DNA of 50,075 nucleotides from Moorella glycerini (GCF_009735625.1 NZ_CP046245.1:1-50075); one strand, 5' to 3'. Shown: positions 40,200 to 48,679, numbered from the stretch's first letter. Notes: generated by a model from the sequence alone, not told the origin. Numbers and translations: made by a program.

Positions 40200-41474
40200 T
40201 TGCTCCTTGTATTCGGCGACAAAGATTTTACCAGCGCGTTCCTCAATAAAGGTTTTCCCTACCCGGTGGTAGGGGTGGCTGACGACACCATGGCGGCTAC
40301 CGCCATGCTCCAGGAATCCCCGGCCAGGGAAGTGGTGGTGGGGTTCCCGGGCACGGAGGGGGTAGAATTTGCCTTGCACGCGGCGGCTCTATACCGCGAC
40401 CGCCGCTTTTATCTGGCTTTGGGCGGCTTGAAACCCACGGCCGGGCTATATGCCCGGGCGGCGGCCAGGGGGGTAAGCATCATCAGTTACCAGGCGGCAG
40501 CAGCTGACATGGCACGCATCCTGGGTTCTACCCCTCCTGATCCCAGGCCGGCGGGCAAGCAGGAGCCGGCAAAAGCGCTCAATATGGCCGGTGCTGTTAC
40601 CCCTGGCAGCTTGAAACGCCAGCTGGTGGCCGTCTATTCCGTCAAGGGCGGCGCCGGCAAGACGGCCATCGCGGCCAACCTGGCGGCCTGCGCCGCCGCC
40701 TGGGCGCAAGGAAAAGGCCTGAAGCACCGGGTGGTCCTGGTAGACGGCGACATCGGCGGTGCGAAGACGGCCGGGGACTGGTTGCGGGTGCCGGAAAACG
40801 TAACCCAAAACCTCCTGGTCTGGCAAAGCCTGCCGGGCCTCCCCGGCTGGGATGTAGTCGAAAAGATGCTGGTCAAAGTCCCCGGCAACATAGATAACCT
40901 GTACTTTCTCCCCTCACCCCAGCAGGCGGGGGCGGAAGCCATTAGCGGCGAGTTGATGGTCCACGTATTGTCCGTCCTGGATCAATACTTCGACCTGGTG
41001 GTAGTAGACTTAAGCACCCGGGTAGAAGATGACGCCACCCTGGTGACCCTGCAAACGGCGACGACGATCCTGCTGGTGGTTACCCCGGAGATAGGGGTTA
41101 TCAAGCGCACCGAAAGCCGGTTCTTAAAACCGGCGGCCAGGCTGCAGGTAAACCTGGCCTCCATTCTGGTAGTATTAAACCGGACCAATCCTAAAGTGCC
41201 TTTTAAACCGGCCGATATCGCCGCCCAGTTCGGCGGCATCCCGGCCTTCCCGGAGGCCATACCGGAAGATGACAGCGTCCTGGCCTGCCTGAATGACCCC
41301 GGGGCTGGCGGCCCGGTGGTCCTGGCCCGGCCGGGATGCGCCTTTGCCGAAAAAATAACGGCCCTGACGGGGTCCGTCCTGGGATTAGAGATGGCGAAAC
41401 CAGCCGCCAGCAGGAAGAATAAGCTGCTGGCCTGGCTAGGGCGGATAACGCCGGGCCGCCAGGCCGCGTTTTAA
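40200..41474 (+). CDS. tadZ: TadZ/CpaE-like ATPase with canonical P-loop
   Basis: TTG 40200 behind AAGGCGGGTGA. A receiver-like N-terminus (1-115) is followed by a MinD-type ATPase: VYSVKGGAGKTAIAANLAAC (deviant Walker A with both lysines), VVLVDGDIGGAKTAGDWL, DLVVVDLSTRVEDDATL and ILVVLNRTNPKVPF. This is the active-looking member of three similar proteins in the window and the likely true pilus-localisation ATPase. Confidence 0.85.
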   Translation: MLLVFGDKDFTSAFLNKGFPYPVVGVADDTMAATAMLQESPAREVVVGFPGTEGVEFALHAAALYRDRRFYLALGGLKPTAGLYARAAARGVSIISYQAAAADMARILGSTPPDPRPAGKQEPAKALNMAGAVTPGSLKRQLVAVYSVKGGAGKTAIAANLAACAAAWAQGKGLKHRVVLVDGDIGGAKTAGDWLRVPENVTQNLLVWQSLPGLPGWDVVEKMLVKVPGNIDNLYFLPSPQQAGAEAISGELMVHVLSVLDQYFDLVVVDLSTRVEDDATLVTLQTATTILLVVTPEIGVIKRTESRFLKPAARLQVNLASILVVLNRTNPKVPFKPADIAAQFGGIPAFPEAIPEDDSVLACLNDPGAGGPVVLARPGCAFAEKITALTGSVLGLEMAKPAASRKNKLLAWLGRITPGRQAAF

Positions 41475-41489
41475 AGGAGGTGGAAAAGC

Positions 41490-42758
41490 ATGGTGGCCCC
41501 ATCGCTGGCGGCGAAGCTTTTAGGCAGCGAGCAAACCTGCCTGACCAGCGACGAAGTTGAAGAATTGCGCGCCCGGGTGCTGGCCAGGGTGCGGCGGGAG
41601 AACCCCAAAGCCTTGAAGGACCCCCGCAACAATGAAGGCTACCTGCGCGGCATCGCCATGATGGAAAGGGGCGCCACCCCGGCCCTGGTGGACAGCGTGG
41701 TCAGCGATATGCTGGGCTACGGGCCGCTGCAGCGCTATATCTTCCCCGTAGAAGAACGCTACCGCAACGTCACCGAAGTCCTGGTGCCCGCCTATGATAA
41801 GGTTTACGTGGAAATCAACGGCAGCCTGCAGAAAACGGAAACCCGTTTCCGCGACGAAGAACACCTGCGGGCCGTAGCGGAAAAAATCGTCATGTCCTGC
41901 GGCCGGCGGGTAAACGAATCCGAGCCGGTGGTAGACGCCAAGCTGCCTGACGGCTCGCGGGTGAACGTCATCATCCCGCCGGTAGCCAGGGGCGGTACCA
42001 CCATGGTCATCCGCCGCTTCCCCCGCCCCATAGCCCTGGAGGACCTGGTAGACTGCGGCGCCATGACGCCAGATCTGGTCGCCTATTTGCGCGAGGTGAT
42101 CGCCAGGGGCTTGAACGTGGTGGTGACCGGCCCCATGGGCAGCGGCAAGACCACCATTCTCAATGCCCTGCTGTCCCTGGTGACGGCAACCTGGGGGCCG
42201 GACGCCAGCATAATCATCTTTGAGGATATAGCCGAACTGCAGCCCCGGCATGAAAACATACGCTGTTTTGAAAGCCGGCCGCCCGGCCTGGACGGGCAGG
42301 GCGAAATAAGCATCGCCAGCCTGGCCCAGGCGGCCATGCTGCGCCTGCGGCCGGACTGGATCATCCTGGGGGAGTGCCGGGGCGCTGAGGCCTATTACGT
42401 ACTGCAGGCCATGTGCGTCGGCCACCCGGCCATGACCACCTTCCACGCCATCGACGCCGTGGATGCCGTCCTGGGCCGCCTGCCGGCCATGGTGATCATG
42501 TCGCGGGAAGGTCAGGTTGAAGGGCGGGCAGCGGCCCTGGACCGCATAGCCGGGGCGGTTGATGTTGTTTTACATGCCGCCAAGGTAATTAAAGGCAGCC
42601 AACGGGAGAGAAGAATCGTCCAGGTGGCCGAGGTGATGATAAGGGAAACCCCCGCCGGCCGGGTACCGGACCCCCGGACAATCTTCCGTTTTGACGGTAA
42701 AAAACTGGTCCAGGTAGCCGAACCCCATATTTTTACTAAAAAGAAGGTGGTGTTCTGA
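41490..42758 (+). CDS. tadA: TadA/CpaF secretion ATPase
   Basis: 422 residues. N1 domain LLGYGPLQRYI-type segment (MLGYGPLQRYIFPVEERYRN), KLPDGSRVNVIIPPVARGGT, Walker A VTGPMGSGKTTILNALLSLV near 213-232, Asp box IIIFEDIAELQPRH, and Walker B LRLRPDWIILGECRGAEAYY with the His box GHPAMTTFHAIDA. This hexameric motor drives Flp pilus assembly. Excellent AAAGGAGGTGG before ATG 41490. A 308-residue open frame on the opposite strand is only its shadow. Confidence 0.95.
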   Translation: MVAPSLAAKLLGSEQTCLTSDEVEELRARVLARVRRENPKALKDPRNNEGYLRGIAMMERGATPALVDSVVSDMLGYGPLQRYIFPVEERYRNVTEVLVPAYDKVYVEINGSLQKTETRFRDEEHLRAVAEKIVMSCGRRVNESEPVVDAKLPDGSRVNVIIPPVARGGTTMVIRRFPRPIALEDLVDCGAMTPDLVAYLREVIARGLNVVVTGPMGSGKTTILNALLSLVTATWGPDASIIIFEDIAELQPRHENIRCFESRPPGLDGQGEISIASLAQAAMLRLRPDWIILGECRGAEAYYVLQAMCVGHPAMTTFHAIDAVDAVLGRLPAMVIMSREGQVEGRAAALDRIAGAVDVVLHAAKVIKGSQRERRIVQVAEVMIRETPAGRVPDPRTIFRFDGKKLVQVAEPHIFTKKKVVF

Positions 42759-43642
42759 TGCTGGCCTTCTTTTTTGGTGTTGCCTTCCTGGCCGCCTTCT
42801 TCTTTCTCGCCGGCCTGGCGGCCTGGCATAAGCGTAACCCGTTAACTGAAGTGCTGGAGGCATATTACCGTAATGCAGCTGCAAGGCAGGGAAAAACCAG
42901 GCGCCCGATACTTGCTGAGCTCTGGCAGGTAGAAACAAAAGATGATATGCTGCCCCTGGCTTTAATTGCGGCTTTAACCGCCGTCATCCTGTCGCTGGGT
43001 TTGAATAAACCCGGCCTATCCGCGATACTGGCCCTGGCGGCCTTTATTTTTGTTCCGCGCGGTTATGCCTGCTGGCAAAAACGCCGGCGGCAGGCCCTGT
43101 TTTTAGCCCAACTGGGGAGAGCGGTGGATAACCTGGCCTCAGCAATCCGGGCCGGGGGTTCGGTTCTTGACGCCCTGAAGTATGCGGAGGAAACTTCACC
43201 CGGGCCAATAAAATTCGAGCTCAAGCAGGTGCGTGAAGATATCATGGCCGGGGCCCCTTTGGAAAAAGCTGTCAAAGATATGGCCGCCAGGATTGACCTC
43301 CTGGAAGCTTACGTCCTGGCCGACGGCCTGGCCCTCCTGGCCGGGGCGGGCGGGGGTTCTGATGCCGTGCGCCTGCTGGAAGGCGCCGCTGGGTTCGTGC
43401 GGGAACGCGAGCACCTCAACGCCCGGATAGCTGCCGCCACCGGGGACGTGAGGTGGGGCTTCGCCGTGGTGACTTTTATCCCTTTGTTGCTGGGCCTGGT
43501 AATGTACCTGGCCATGCCGGAATACCGTGCCGTGGTGACTACGGCCCAGGGGCGCCTGGCAGTCCTGGCCGGGATAGGCTGCCTGGTTGGAGGGCATATC
43601 ATGGTGGCCCGTATTATCAAGTCAGGCAAGCATTTGCTATAA
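42758..43642 (+). CDS. tadB: TadB-like pilus assembly membrane protein
   Basis: Start overlaps the tadA stop (TGATG). Hydrophobic helices at the N-terminus and around 75-105, then a T2SSF domain: RAVDNLASAIRAGGSVLDAL and DGLALLAGAGGGSDAVRLLE, ending in two helices. TadB and TadC form the inner-membrane platform. Confidence 0.88.
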   Translation: MLAFFFGVAFLAAFFFLAGLAAWHKRNPLTEVLEAYYRNAAARQGKTRRPILAELWQVETKDDMLPLALIAALTAVILSLGLNKPGLSAILALAAFIFVPRGYACWQKRRRQALFLAQLGRAVDNLASAIRAGGSVLDALKYAEETSPGPIKFELKQVREDIMAGAPLEKAVKDMAARIDLLEAYVLADGLALLAGAGGGSDAVRLLEGAAGFVREREHLNARIAAATGDVRWGFAVVTFIPLLLGLVMYLAMPEYRAVVTTAQGRLAVLAGIGCLVGGHIMVARIIKSGKHLL

Positions 43643-43667
43643 CCCGGGATGCAGGAGAGGATGAGAA

Positions 43668-43970
43668 ATGGAAAACTTCCTTGCGGCCCAGGCGGAGGCG
43701 GAGAGGTTCTTGCGGGTGCTGCCCGGGCTGCTCCTGGGCGCCGCGACTGCCATGCTGGCCATGCTGGCCGCCCGGGCACTAATCCGGGCCGTTGTTATCT
43801 CCTGCTTGGGCCAGGAGGAGGGGAAACTCATCTGCGGGTTGCTGGAAATGCTGGTGGTGGTGCTGGCCATCACCCAGTTTTACCAGCAGCCGGGTGTTCT
43901 GCTTACCCTGCTGGGCTGGTGCGCCGGGCTGGCCGGGACGCTGCTGGTAAGATATTGCAAGCTGTTGTAA
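43668..43970 (+). CDS. Small membrane protein between tadB and tadC
   Basis: 100 residues with helices LLLGAATAMLAMLAARALIR, LLEMLVVVLAITQFYQQ and VLLTLLGWCAGLAGTLLVRY. Not a standard Tad gene. AGGAGAGG precedes ATG 43668. Perhaps an accessory to the platform; no family known. Confidence 0.65.
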   Translation: MENFLAAQAEAERFLRVLPGLLLGAATAMLAMLAARALIRAVVISCLGQEEGKLICGLLEMLVVVLAITQFYQQPGVLLTLLGWCAGLAGTLLVRYCKLL

Positions 43971-43985
43971 AAAAGGGGGGATTTC

Positions 43986-44855
43986 ATGTTTTTTACCCTT
44001 ATGGCTGCTGCAGCCGTCTTTTTCTTTTTCCTGGGCCTGGGCGGGCGCCTGCAGAGAAATTCACTGGCAGAAGCCCTGGAACAGCTAACCCGGCCCCGGT
44101 TTTCTTTCCGGCAAAGGGCCAGGCAGCTGGCGGTCCGGCTGGGCGACCTGGCCTGTAAACTGCCAGTGACGCGCGATTTCCTTAACCAGGAGGCCCTAGC
44201 AAACCGCCTGCGCCTGGCAGGCTACGGCTTCAGTGCCGAAGAATGGCTGGGCTTGTGGCTGGCGGCAAGCGCCGGCGCCCTGCTAACGGCGTTGCTCCTG
44301 GCCTGGGCCGGGATAATACCCCCGCCCCTGGCGCCGGTCCTGCCGCTAGTAGGTTTTTTACTGCCCAAAGCGCTGCTCGATCACCGGGCAACCCAGAAAC
44401 GCCGGGATCTGACCCGCGAATTTATGGTGTTCGTAGAAAAAATAGCCCTGGCCGTAAGCGCCAGCGTGCCCCTGATCGCCGCTTTCCGCAACGCCGCCGG
44501 TTCGCCCGGGGTTTTAGGACCGGAAATCACCCTGCTGCTGGAAGAGTACGACCTGGGCACGCCCTTGTCCCAGGCCCTGGATAATTTCGCCCGGCGGCTG
44601 GAAATGGCCGAAGCTGATGATTTCGTGGCGGCCGTTAAAAACGCCCTGCGGCATGGCGGCAGCTACTTGCCGGATGTACTTTTCGGTTATGCCCGGGAAA
44701 TGCGCCGGATGCGGGAGGTCCGCATTGAAGAGATAGCCAGAAAGATGGAATCCAAGACCATTATCCCGGTGGTCCTGGCTGTTTTCCCCGGCACGGCCCT
44801 GATTGTCGTAGGGCCTATCGCCATCAGCGTTATTAAAGCTTTTATCGGGGGGTGA
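43986..44855 (+). CDS. tadC: TadC-like pilus assembly membrane protein
   Basis: 289 residues. Leading helix (LMAAAAVFFFFLGLGG), two helices around 85-130, the T2SSF domain FMVFVEKIALAVSASVPLIA and DLGTPLSQALDNFARRLEMA, and a final helix (VVLAVFPGTALIVVGPIAI). Partner of TadB. Follows AAAAGGGGGG at normal spacing. Confidence 0.88.
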   Translation: MFFTLMAAAAVFFFFLGLGGRLQRNSLAEALEQLTRPRFSFRQRARQLAVRLGDLACKLPVTRDFLNQEALANRLRLAGYGFSAEEWLGLWLAASAGALLTALLLAWAGIIPPPLAPVLPLVGFLLPKALLDHRATQKRRDLTREFMVFVEKIALAVSASVPLIAAFRNAAGSPGVLGPEITLLLEEYDLGTPLSQALDNFARRLEMAEADDFVAAVKNALRHGGSYLPDVLFGYAREMRRMREVRIEEIARKMESKTIIPVVLAVFPGTALIVVGPIAISVIKAFIGG

Positions 44856-44863
44856 GTTAAAGC

Positions 44864-45418
44864 ATGGGGTTTTTAAAGGATGAACGCGGGATGCTGGCTA
44901 CCAGCGTGGCCATGCTGGTGCTGCCCCTGGCCCTGCTGGTGGGGATGATCTTCCTGGACATCGGCCGTATTCATTTTACCCGCGGCCAACTGCAGGCCGC
45001 CGTTGACGCGGCCGCCCTGGCCGGGGCCCTGACGGCGCGGGCGGTGCCGGCATACAGGTATGTGCCGGTCACGGATGGCGGCGGCAATATAACCGGGGTG
45101 CGGCAGGAATTGCTGGGCATCCGGGCGGAAATCGACCCGGCGGCGGCAGAGACTGCGGCCAGGGAAACTTTCCGGGGAAATACCTGCTACCTGAACGGCG
45201 CGGAAGGGCGGCAAAGGATGGTGGAACTGGATGTGCGGCCAACGGCGGCCACGGATGATTTTAAGGGGAAAGTTATGGACGCCAATAAGTACCTGGTGCA
45301 GGTAGTTGCCAGGCTGAGGACTTTCGTTGCCGGGCCGATGTTTTACCTTTATGGCCAGGCGGATGAACTGAAGCCCGTTGGCGCTACCGGCATATCCGAA
45401 GCGGTGGTGGTGCAGTGA
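44864..45418 (+). CDS. TadE/TadG-like minor pseudopilin
   Basis: The front, LKDERGMLATSVAMLVLPLA, is a pilin-like leader and helix, followed by IHFTRGQLQAAVDAAALAGA, the TadG-like pattern. The rest is a soluble domain with one Cys pair region (NTCYLNG). Probably a minor subunit or tip protein. ATG 44864 follows GGGGGTGAG. Confidence 0.8.
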   Translation: MGFLKDERGMLATSVAMLVLPLALLVGMIFLDIGRIHFTRGQLQAAVDAAALAGALTARAVPAYRYVPVTDGGGNITGVRQELLGIRAEIDPAAAETAARETFRGNTCYLNGAEGRQRMVELDVRPTAATDDFKGKVMDANKYLVQVVARLRTFVAGPMFYLYGQADELKPVGATGISEAVVVQ

Positions 45419-46113
45419 AAATCTTCTTGGGCCTGGCGGGTTTTGCTTGCGGCGCCATCCTGGCCAGCTACGCCGGCCTGCTGGCCTACCGCCTGCCCCG
45501 GGGGAAATCGACCTGGGGGAGATCCCGCTGCGAGGCCTGCGGCCGCGCCCTGGCCTGCTGGGAGCTTATTCCCCTTATGGGTTTTTTGCTCGTGAAAGGC
45601 AGGTGCCGGCGATGCGGCCGGGGGATACCGCTGCGCTACCCGCTTGCTGAGCTATTGTTAGGCGTGCTGGCCGCCTGGCTTATGTTGCGTAGCGTTTCCC
45701 TCCTGGCATACTTTAAGGGCATGGTAATCCTTACCCTGGCCCTGGCGGCGGCTATGAGCGACCTGGAAAAGCGGGTGATACCCGACCAGGTTTCTATAGC
45801 CCTGGCGGTGGCCGGGGTGTTTTTATGGTGGCTTTCCGCCAACTGGCTGGCGCCCGTGGGCGGGGCCTTGCTCGCCCTGCCCCTGGTACTGCTGGCAGCC
45901 TTTTATCCTCAAGGCCTGGGAGGTGGTGATGCCAAATTTTTACCCGCACTGGCGGCAGCCCTGGGTGTTGCCGCCGGGGCGCAAGCCATGTCTTTTGCTT
46001 TTATCTCAGGGGGAGCCTGCGCGCTGGCGCTAAGGGTAAGCGGCAGGCGCTTAGCAGGCCTGCCCCTGGCGCCGTTCCTCTTCGCCGGGACGGTGTTCGC
46101 CTTGTTGCACTAG
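45415..46113 (+). CDS. Prepilin peptidase (A24, PilD/TadV-like)
   Basis: GTG 45415 overlaps the previous stop. The protein has the N-terminal Cys4 domain SRCEACGRALACWELIPLMG and GRCRRCGRGIPLRYPLAELL, and the two catalytic Asp motifs: AAMSDLEKRVIPDQVSIALA and GLGGGDAKFLPALAAALG. Eight or so membrane helices. The full PilD-like build, with N-methylase-side zinc site, is longer than the usual TadV. It would process the pilins in this operon. Confidence 0.92.
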   Translation: MKIFLGLAGFACGAILASYAGLLAYRLPRGKSTWGRSRCEACGRALACWELIPLMGFLLVKGRCRRCGRGIPLRYPLAELLLGVLAAWLMLRSVSLLAYFKGMVILTLALAAAMSDLEKRVIPDQVSIALAVAGVFLWWLSANWLAPVGGALLALPLVLLAAFYPQGLGGGDAKFLPALAAALGVAAGAQAMSFAFISGGACALALRVSGRRLAGLPLAPFLFAGTVFALLH

Positions 46114-46142
46114 CGTTGCCAGGCGGAAGGAGGTGATTTCCT

Positions 46143-46343
46143 GTGGGCGCGAAATTACGGCGGTTTTGCTACTGGGCCGGCGCTAAAGTTGCCGTGCTGA
46201 AAAGCCGGGACGGGATCAGCACTTTAGAATTACTGATTATCCTTGGTTTGGCAACGATTATTTTAGGTGCTACCTATTTTACCGCCAGCAGTTTTATAAC
46301 ACCGTGGTGGAACAATAAAATCAAGCCTCAATTCCCTCAATAA
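46143..46343 (+). CDS. Flp-type major pilin candidate
   Basis: GTG 46143 with a perfect AGGAGGTGAT. 66 residues: basic leader ending KSRDG, cut expected before ISTLELLIILGLATIILGAT (Glu at +5, the type IV/Flp prepilin rule), then a short tail. A strong terminator follows, as expected for the most abundant product. Confidence 0.8.
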   Translation: MGAKLRRFCYWAGAKVAVLKSRDGISTLELLIILGLATIILGATYFTASSFITPWWNNKIKPQFPQ

Positions 46344-46360
46344 GCGTTTTCCCTGCCCAC

Positions 46361-46395
46361 GCCCTCCCCGCCGGTTGCCGGGAGGGCTTTTTCTT
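46361..46395 (+). terminator. Terminator behind the pilin gene
   Basis: GCCCTCCC (46361-46368) and GGGAGGGC (46380-46387), then TTTTTCTTTTT. Confidence 0.88.
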
Positions 46396-46417
46396 TTTGG
46401 AAGGGGGTGCCTGGAAA

Positions 46418-46939
46418 TTGAGGGGAAGTAAGGGGATGACCACCTTAGAGGTGTTGCTGATTACGCCTTTTGTCCTGTGGTTTACCCTGGCGGGCGTGAT
46501 GCTGGTACACCTGTTTGTGGCCCAGACGGTTGCCGCTTCGGCCGCCAGGGAAGCGGCGCGGGCCCTGGCGGTCTACCATGACGGCGCCCTGGCCAGGAAT
46601 AAAGCCAGGGAGGTAATTGCCGGCACTTTGCCGGTAACAAACAGCAACGGCCAGAGCAGCCAGGTGATTAATTCCCCGCCGCCACCGCCGGGAAGCGGCG
46701 GGGGGCAGCTGGCGATAAGCGGTTCGCCCGCCCCGGTTAAAAATTACCCGGGTCCTTTTGACCCGGTAACGGATGTCATGCTTTATGATGACGGCATCCA
46801 TGCCACGGCCATTGTCACCTATCATGCCGAGAACCTTTGCCCCGGCCTGCCAGCCCTGATCCAGCCCGGGGCCAGCCCCTGGAGCAAGTGGATTGATATC
46901 CCGGCCCGGGCGGTATTTAAACGGGAATTTACCAATTGA
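46418..46939 (+). CDS. tadE: TadE-like minor pilin
   Basis: TTG 46418 is preferred because GGAAGGGGGTG lies upstream at proper distance. The short leader RGSKG is followed by MTTLEVLLITPFVLWFTLAG (Glu +5), then AASAAREAARALAVYHDGAL, typical TadE. A Pro/Gly loop (PPPPPGSGGGQ) and a soluble beta part follow, with one Cys. Confidence 0.8.
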   Translation: MRGSKGMTTLEVLLITPFVLWFTLAGVMLVHLFVAQTVAASAAREAARALAVYHDGALARNKAREVIAGTLPVTNSNGQSSQVINSPPPPPGSGGGQLAISGSPAPVKNYPGPFDPVTDVMLYDDGIHATAIVTYHAENLCPGLPALIQPGASPWSKWIDIPARAVFKREFTN

Positions 46940-46961
46940 TTGAAAGGAGAATGTGGCTTCC

Positions 46962-47450
46962 ATGCGTAAGGGTATTTTAACTTTAATCATTGTTGCGGCT
47001 TTTGTTATTGGCGCCATAACCGGCGCCGGCGGCATGTACTACGGCAAGATTGTGCTGCCCATGAGAAAAGCCGAGGCCATGGCCAGGCAGCAGCGCGAGG
47101 AGTTCGACCGGATGATCCGGCGGGGGGAAGTAACCGGCGTGAAGCCCGGTGAGTTGACGGTCAAGGTGGAAAAGAGCGGCGACCCGGCCATCGTGGGGCG
47201 GGTTATTACGGTGCAGTTGGATGAGCGTACCTCCTACCAGGAAGGGATGGGGTTCCTGAATTTGATGGGGGAGGAAATTGATGCGACCAGGTACCTGAAA
47301 CCCGGGATGAAGGTGGACCTCTTAGTTAAAGACGGCAAGGCCCTGGCGGTGCACTGGGAGAAGCCGAAGCCGGGGGAACAGGCGGCGCAACAGCCTCCTG
47401 GGCAGCCAGGACCGGGGCAGGAGACTCAAGAACAGGGGCAGAAAAAGTGA
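46962..47450 (+). CDS. Membrane-anchored protein, last gene of the pilus operon
   Basis: ATG 46962 or GTG 46953 (AAAGGAG lies 3 bp before the latter and 12 before the former). One N-terminal helix (LTLIIVAAFVIGAITGAGGM), a coiled segment, a small beta domain (RRGEVTGVKPGELTVKVEKS; GRVITVQLDERTSYQEGMGF) resembling DUF5666-type folds, and a Pro/Gln/Gly tail reaching out of the membrane. Role unknown. Confidence 0.65.
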   Translation: MRKGILTLIIVAAFVIGAITGAGGMYYGKIVLPMRKAEAMARQQREEFDRMIRRGEVTGVKPGELTVKVEKSGDPAIVGRVITVQLDERTSYQEGMGFLNLMGEEIDATRYLKPGMKVDLLVKDGKALAVHWEKPKPGEQAAQQPPGQPGPGQETQEQGQKK

Positions 47451-47487
47451 TGCTCCAAAACTAACAATGCGGGGCATTGAGAAATGA

Positions 47488-47890
47488 GGCCGCCGCAACG
47501 TCTAAACGGCCTAACGGCCTGACGTAGCGGCGGCCCTATTATAAAGGCAACAGCGGTGGGCAGCAGGAGCGCTAAAGCGTACCTGCTGCCTTTATCTTAA
47601 GCCTCCAAGCCTTCCGGCCGGCCTCGGATTATACCGCCGCCCTGGGCCGGTCCGGCAAGGGTGCGGCCTGCGGCATATGCTCCTTCGCTCCGCTCAGTCC
47701 GCTATTCCTCGGCCCGGCCCTGCGGGCCGCCCTTGCCTCCCGGCCGGGCGGCAAATGTTGCAGCTAAGGCCGGAAGGCCGGGGGCTGAAGGCCCTGGATG
47801 GAAGGAGGGGGTGGTATAGGGCGAGTGGATAGAAGATCAGGGTGGTGAGTGGTTGGCCATATTGATAAATTGGCAGCCCTGGGGTAAAAT
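47488..47890 (+). repeat. Structured intergenic repeat, copy D (full length plus promoter tail)
   Basis: Hairpin 1: GGCCGCCGC (47488-47496) with GCGGCGGCC (47527-47535), apex GGCC-TAAC-GGCC, where copy A has GCCC-TTAC-GGGC (a compensated pair change). Hairpin 2: GGCAGCAGGAGCGC...GCGTACCTGCTGCC. Multi-arm domain closed by GCCTTCCGGCC and GGCCGGAAGGC (to about 47779). A tail of about 110 bp similar to copy C ends in the promoter at 47862-47890. Confidence 0.88.
47862..47890 (+). promoter_or_regulatory. Promoter at the end of repeat D
   Basis: TTGATA (47862-47867), 17 bp, TAAAAT (47885-47890). It has the same boxes as copy C and drives the MNT/HEPN pair. Confidence 0.8.
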
Positions 47891-47952
47891 GGTGGCAGGA
47901 AGGTGATAAAATGGCAACACCTTCAATACCCCTGGCCCGGGAGGGACCATTC

Positions 47953-48270
47953 ATGAATGAAAAAATAGTTTATTCTATGGTCAAACGTATACAAGAAAAG
48001 TTTAGTCCCGAAAAAATAATAGTTTTTGGCTCCTGGGCGAGGGGTGAAGCTGGGCCGGACAGCGATGTTGACATCCTGGTTATCATGGACTGCACGCGGG
48101 AACAAAAGCGGGAGATACAGGCAGCCATTAGGAAGGAACTACGGGAGTTTAGGGTTCCCAAAGATATTGTAATTGCTAGCCCGGAGGACATAAACAAGTA
48201 TAAAGATGCCTGGTGGACCGTTTACCATCCTGCCCTTGCAGAAGGGAAGGTGCTTTATGAACAGCAGTGA
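47953..48270 (+). CDS. mntA: MNT-type nucleotidyltransferase antitoxin
   Basis: ATG 47953 is chosen because of GGGAGGG 7 bp upstream. 105 residues: IIVFGSWARGEAGPDSDVDI carries the GSxRxG and DxD motifs of minimal nucleotidyltransferases. MntA proteins block their HEPN toxin by adding AMP groups near its active site. It overlaps the HEPN gene by 14 bp. Confidence 0.92.
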   Translation: MNEKIVYSMVKRIQEKFSPEKIIVFGSWARGEAGPDSDVDILVIMDCTREQKREIQAAIRKELREFRVPKDIVIASPEDINKYKDAWWTVYHPALAEGKVLYEQQ

Positions 48271-48655
48271 GAGGGAACAAGAAGCATTGAAATGGCAGGA
48301 TAGGGCGAGAAGGGACCTCCGGGTAGCGAAGATGCTTTTTTATGATAAAGAACCGGAATTTGATTTGGCTTGTTACTTATCACAGCAATGTGCCGAAAAA
48401 AGCTTGAAAGCCCTCTTAATCCGCCTTGGGATAAGGTTCGCTTATAAACATGACCTTGACTACCTGGTGGGGTTATTACCACCGGAGGAGCAAGAGAAAT
48501 TTTACAACACAAGATTGGAATGGTTAAGCGGATGGGTTACTGAAGGCCGTTATCCTGGAGACGCGGCAGGAGCAACCAGGGAAGATGCCCAGAATGCAAT
48601 TGAGATAGCAGAAGCTATATACAATAATGTTTCCAATGCTTTGCGAAGTAAATAA
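48257..48655 (+). CDS. hepT: HEPN-domain RNase toxin
   Basis: ATG 48257 with AAGGGAAGG upstream. 132 residues: KWQDRARRDLRVAKMLFYDK, then FDLACYLSQQCAEKSLKALL and the RX4H catalytic motif in GIRFAYKHDLDYL. The end (AIEIAEAIYNNVSNAL) is the usual last helix. Toxin of a type VII-like MNT/HEPN module. Confidence 0.92.
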   Translation: MNSSEREQEALKWQDRARRDLRVAKMLFYDKEPEFDLACYLSQQCAEKSLKALLIRLGIRFAYKHDLDYLVGLLPPEEQEKFYNTRLEWLSGWVTEGRYPGDAAGATREDAQNAIEIAEAIYNNVSNALRSK

Positions 48656-48679
48656 AGTACCGGTACGCCGGTGCTTTTT
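48656..48679 (+). terminator. Terminator shared with the 32.4 kb cassette
   Basis: AGTACCGG (48656-48663), loop TACG, CCGGTGCT (48668-48675), then TTTT and GATTCC. The left arm differs in two bases from the copy at 32967 and still pairs. Confidence 0.9.

Noticed and set aside
41520..42446. 308-codon open frame on the minus strand
   Set aside because: It lies fully opposite tadA, has no ribosome site and no sensible domain; it is a by-product of GC-rich codon use.
15151..47780. Dispersed repeats as a CRISPR array
   Set aside because: The units are about 200-400 bp, far apart and without regular spacers; no Cas genes are present.
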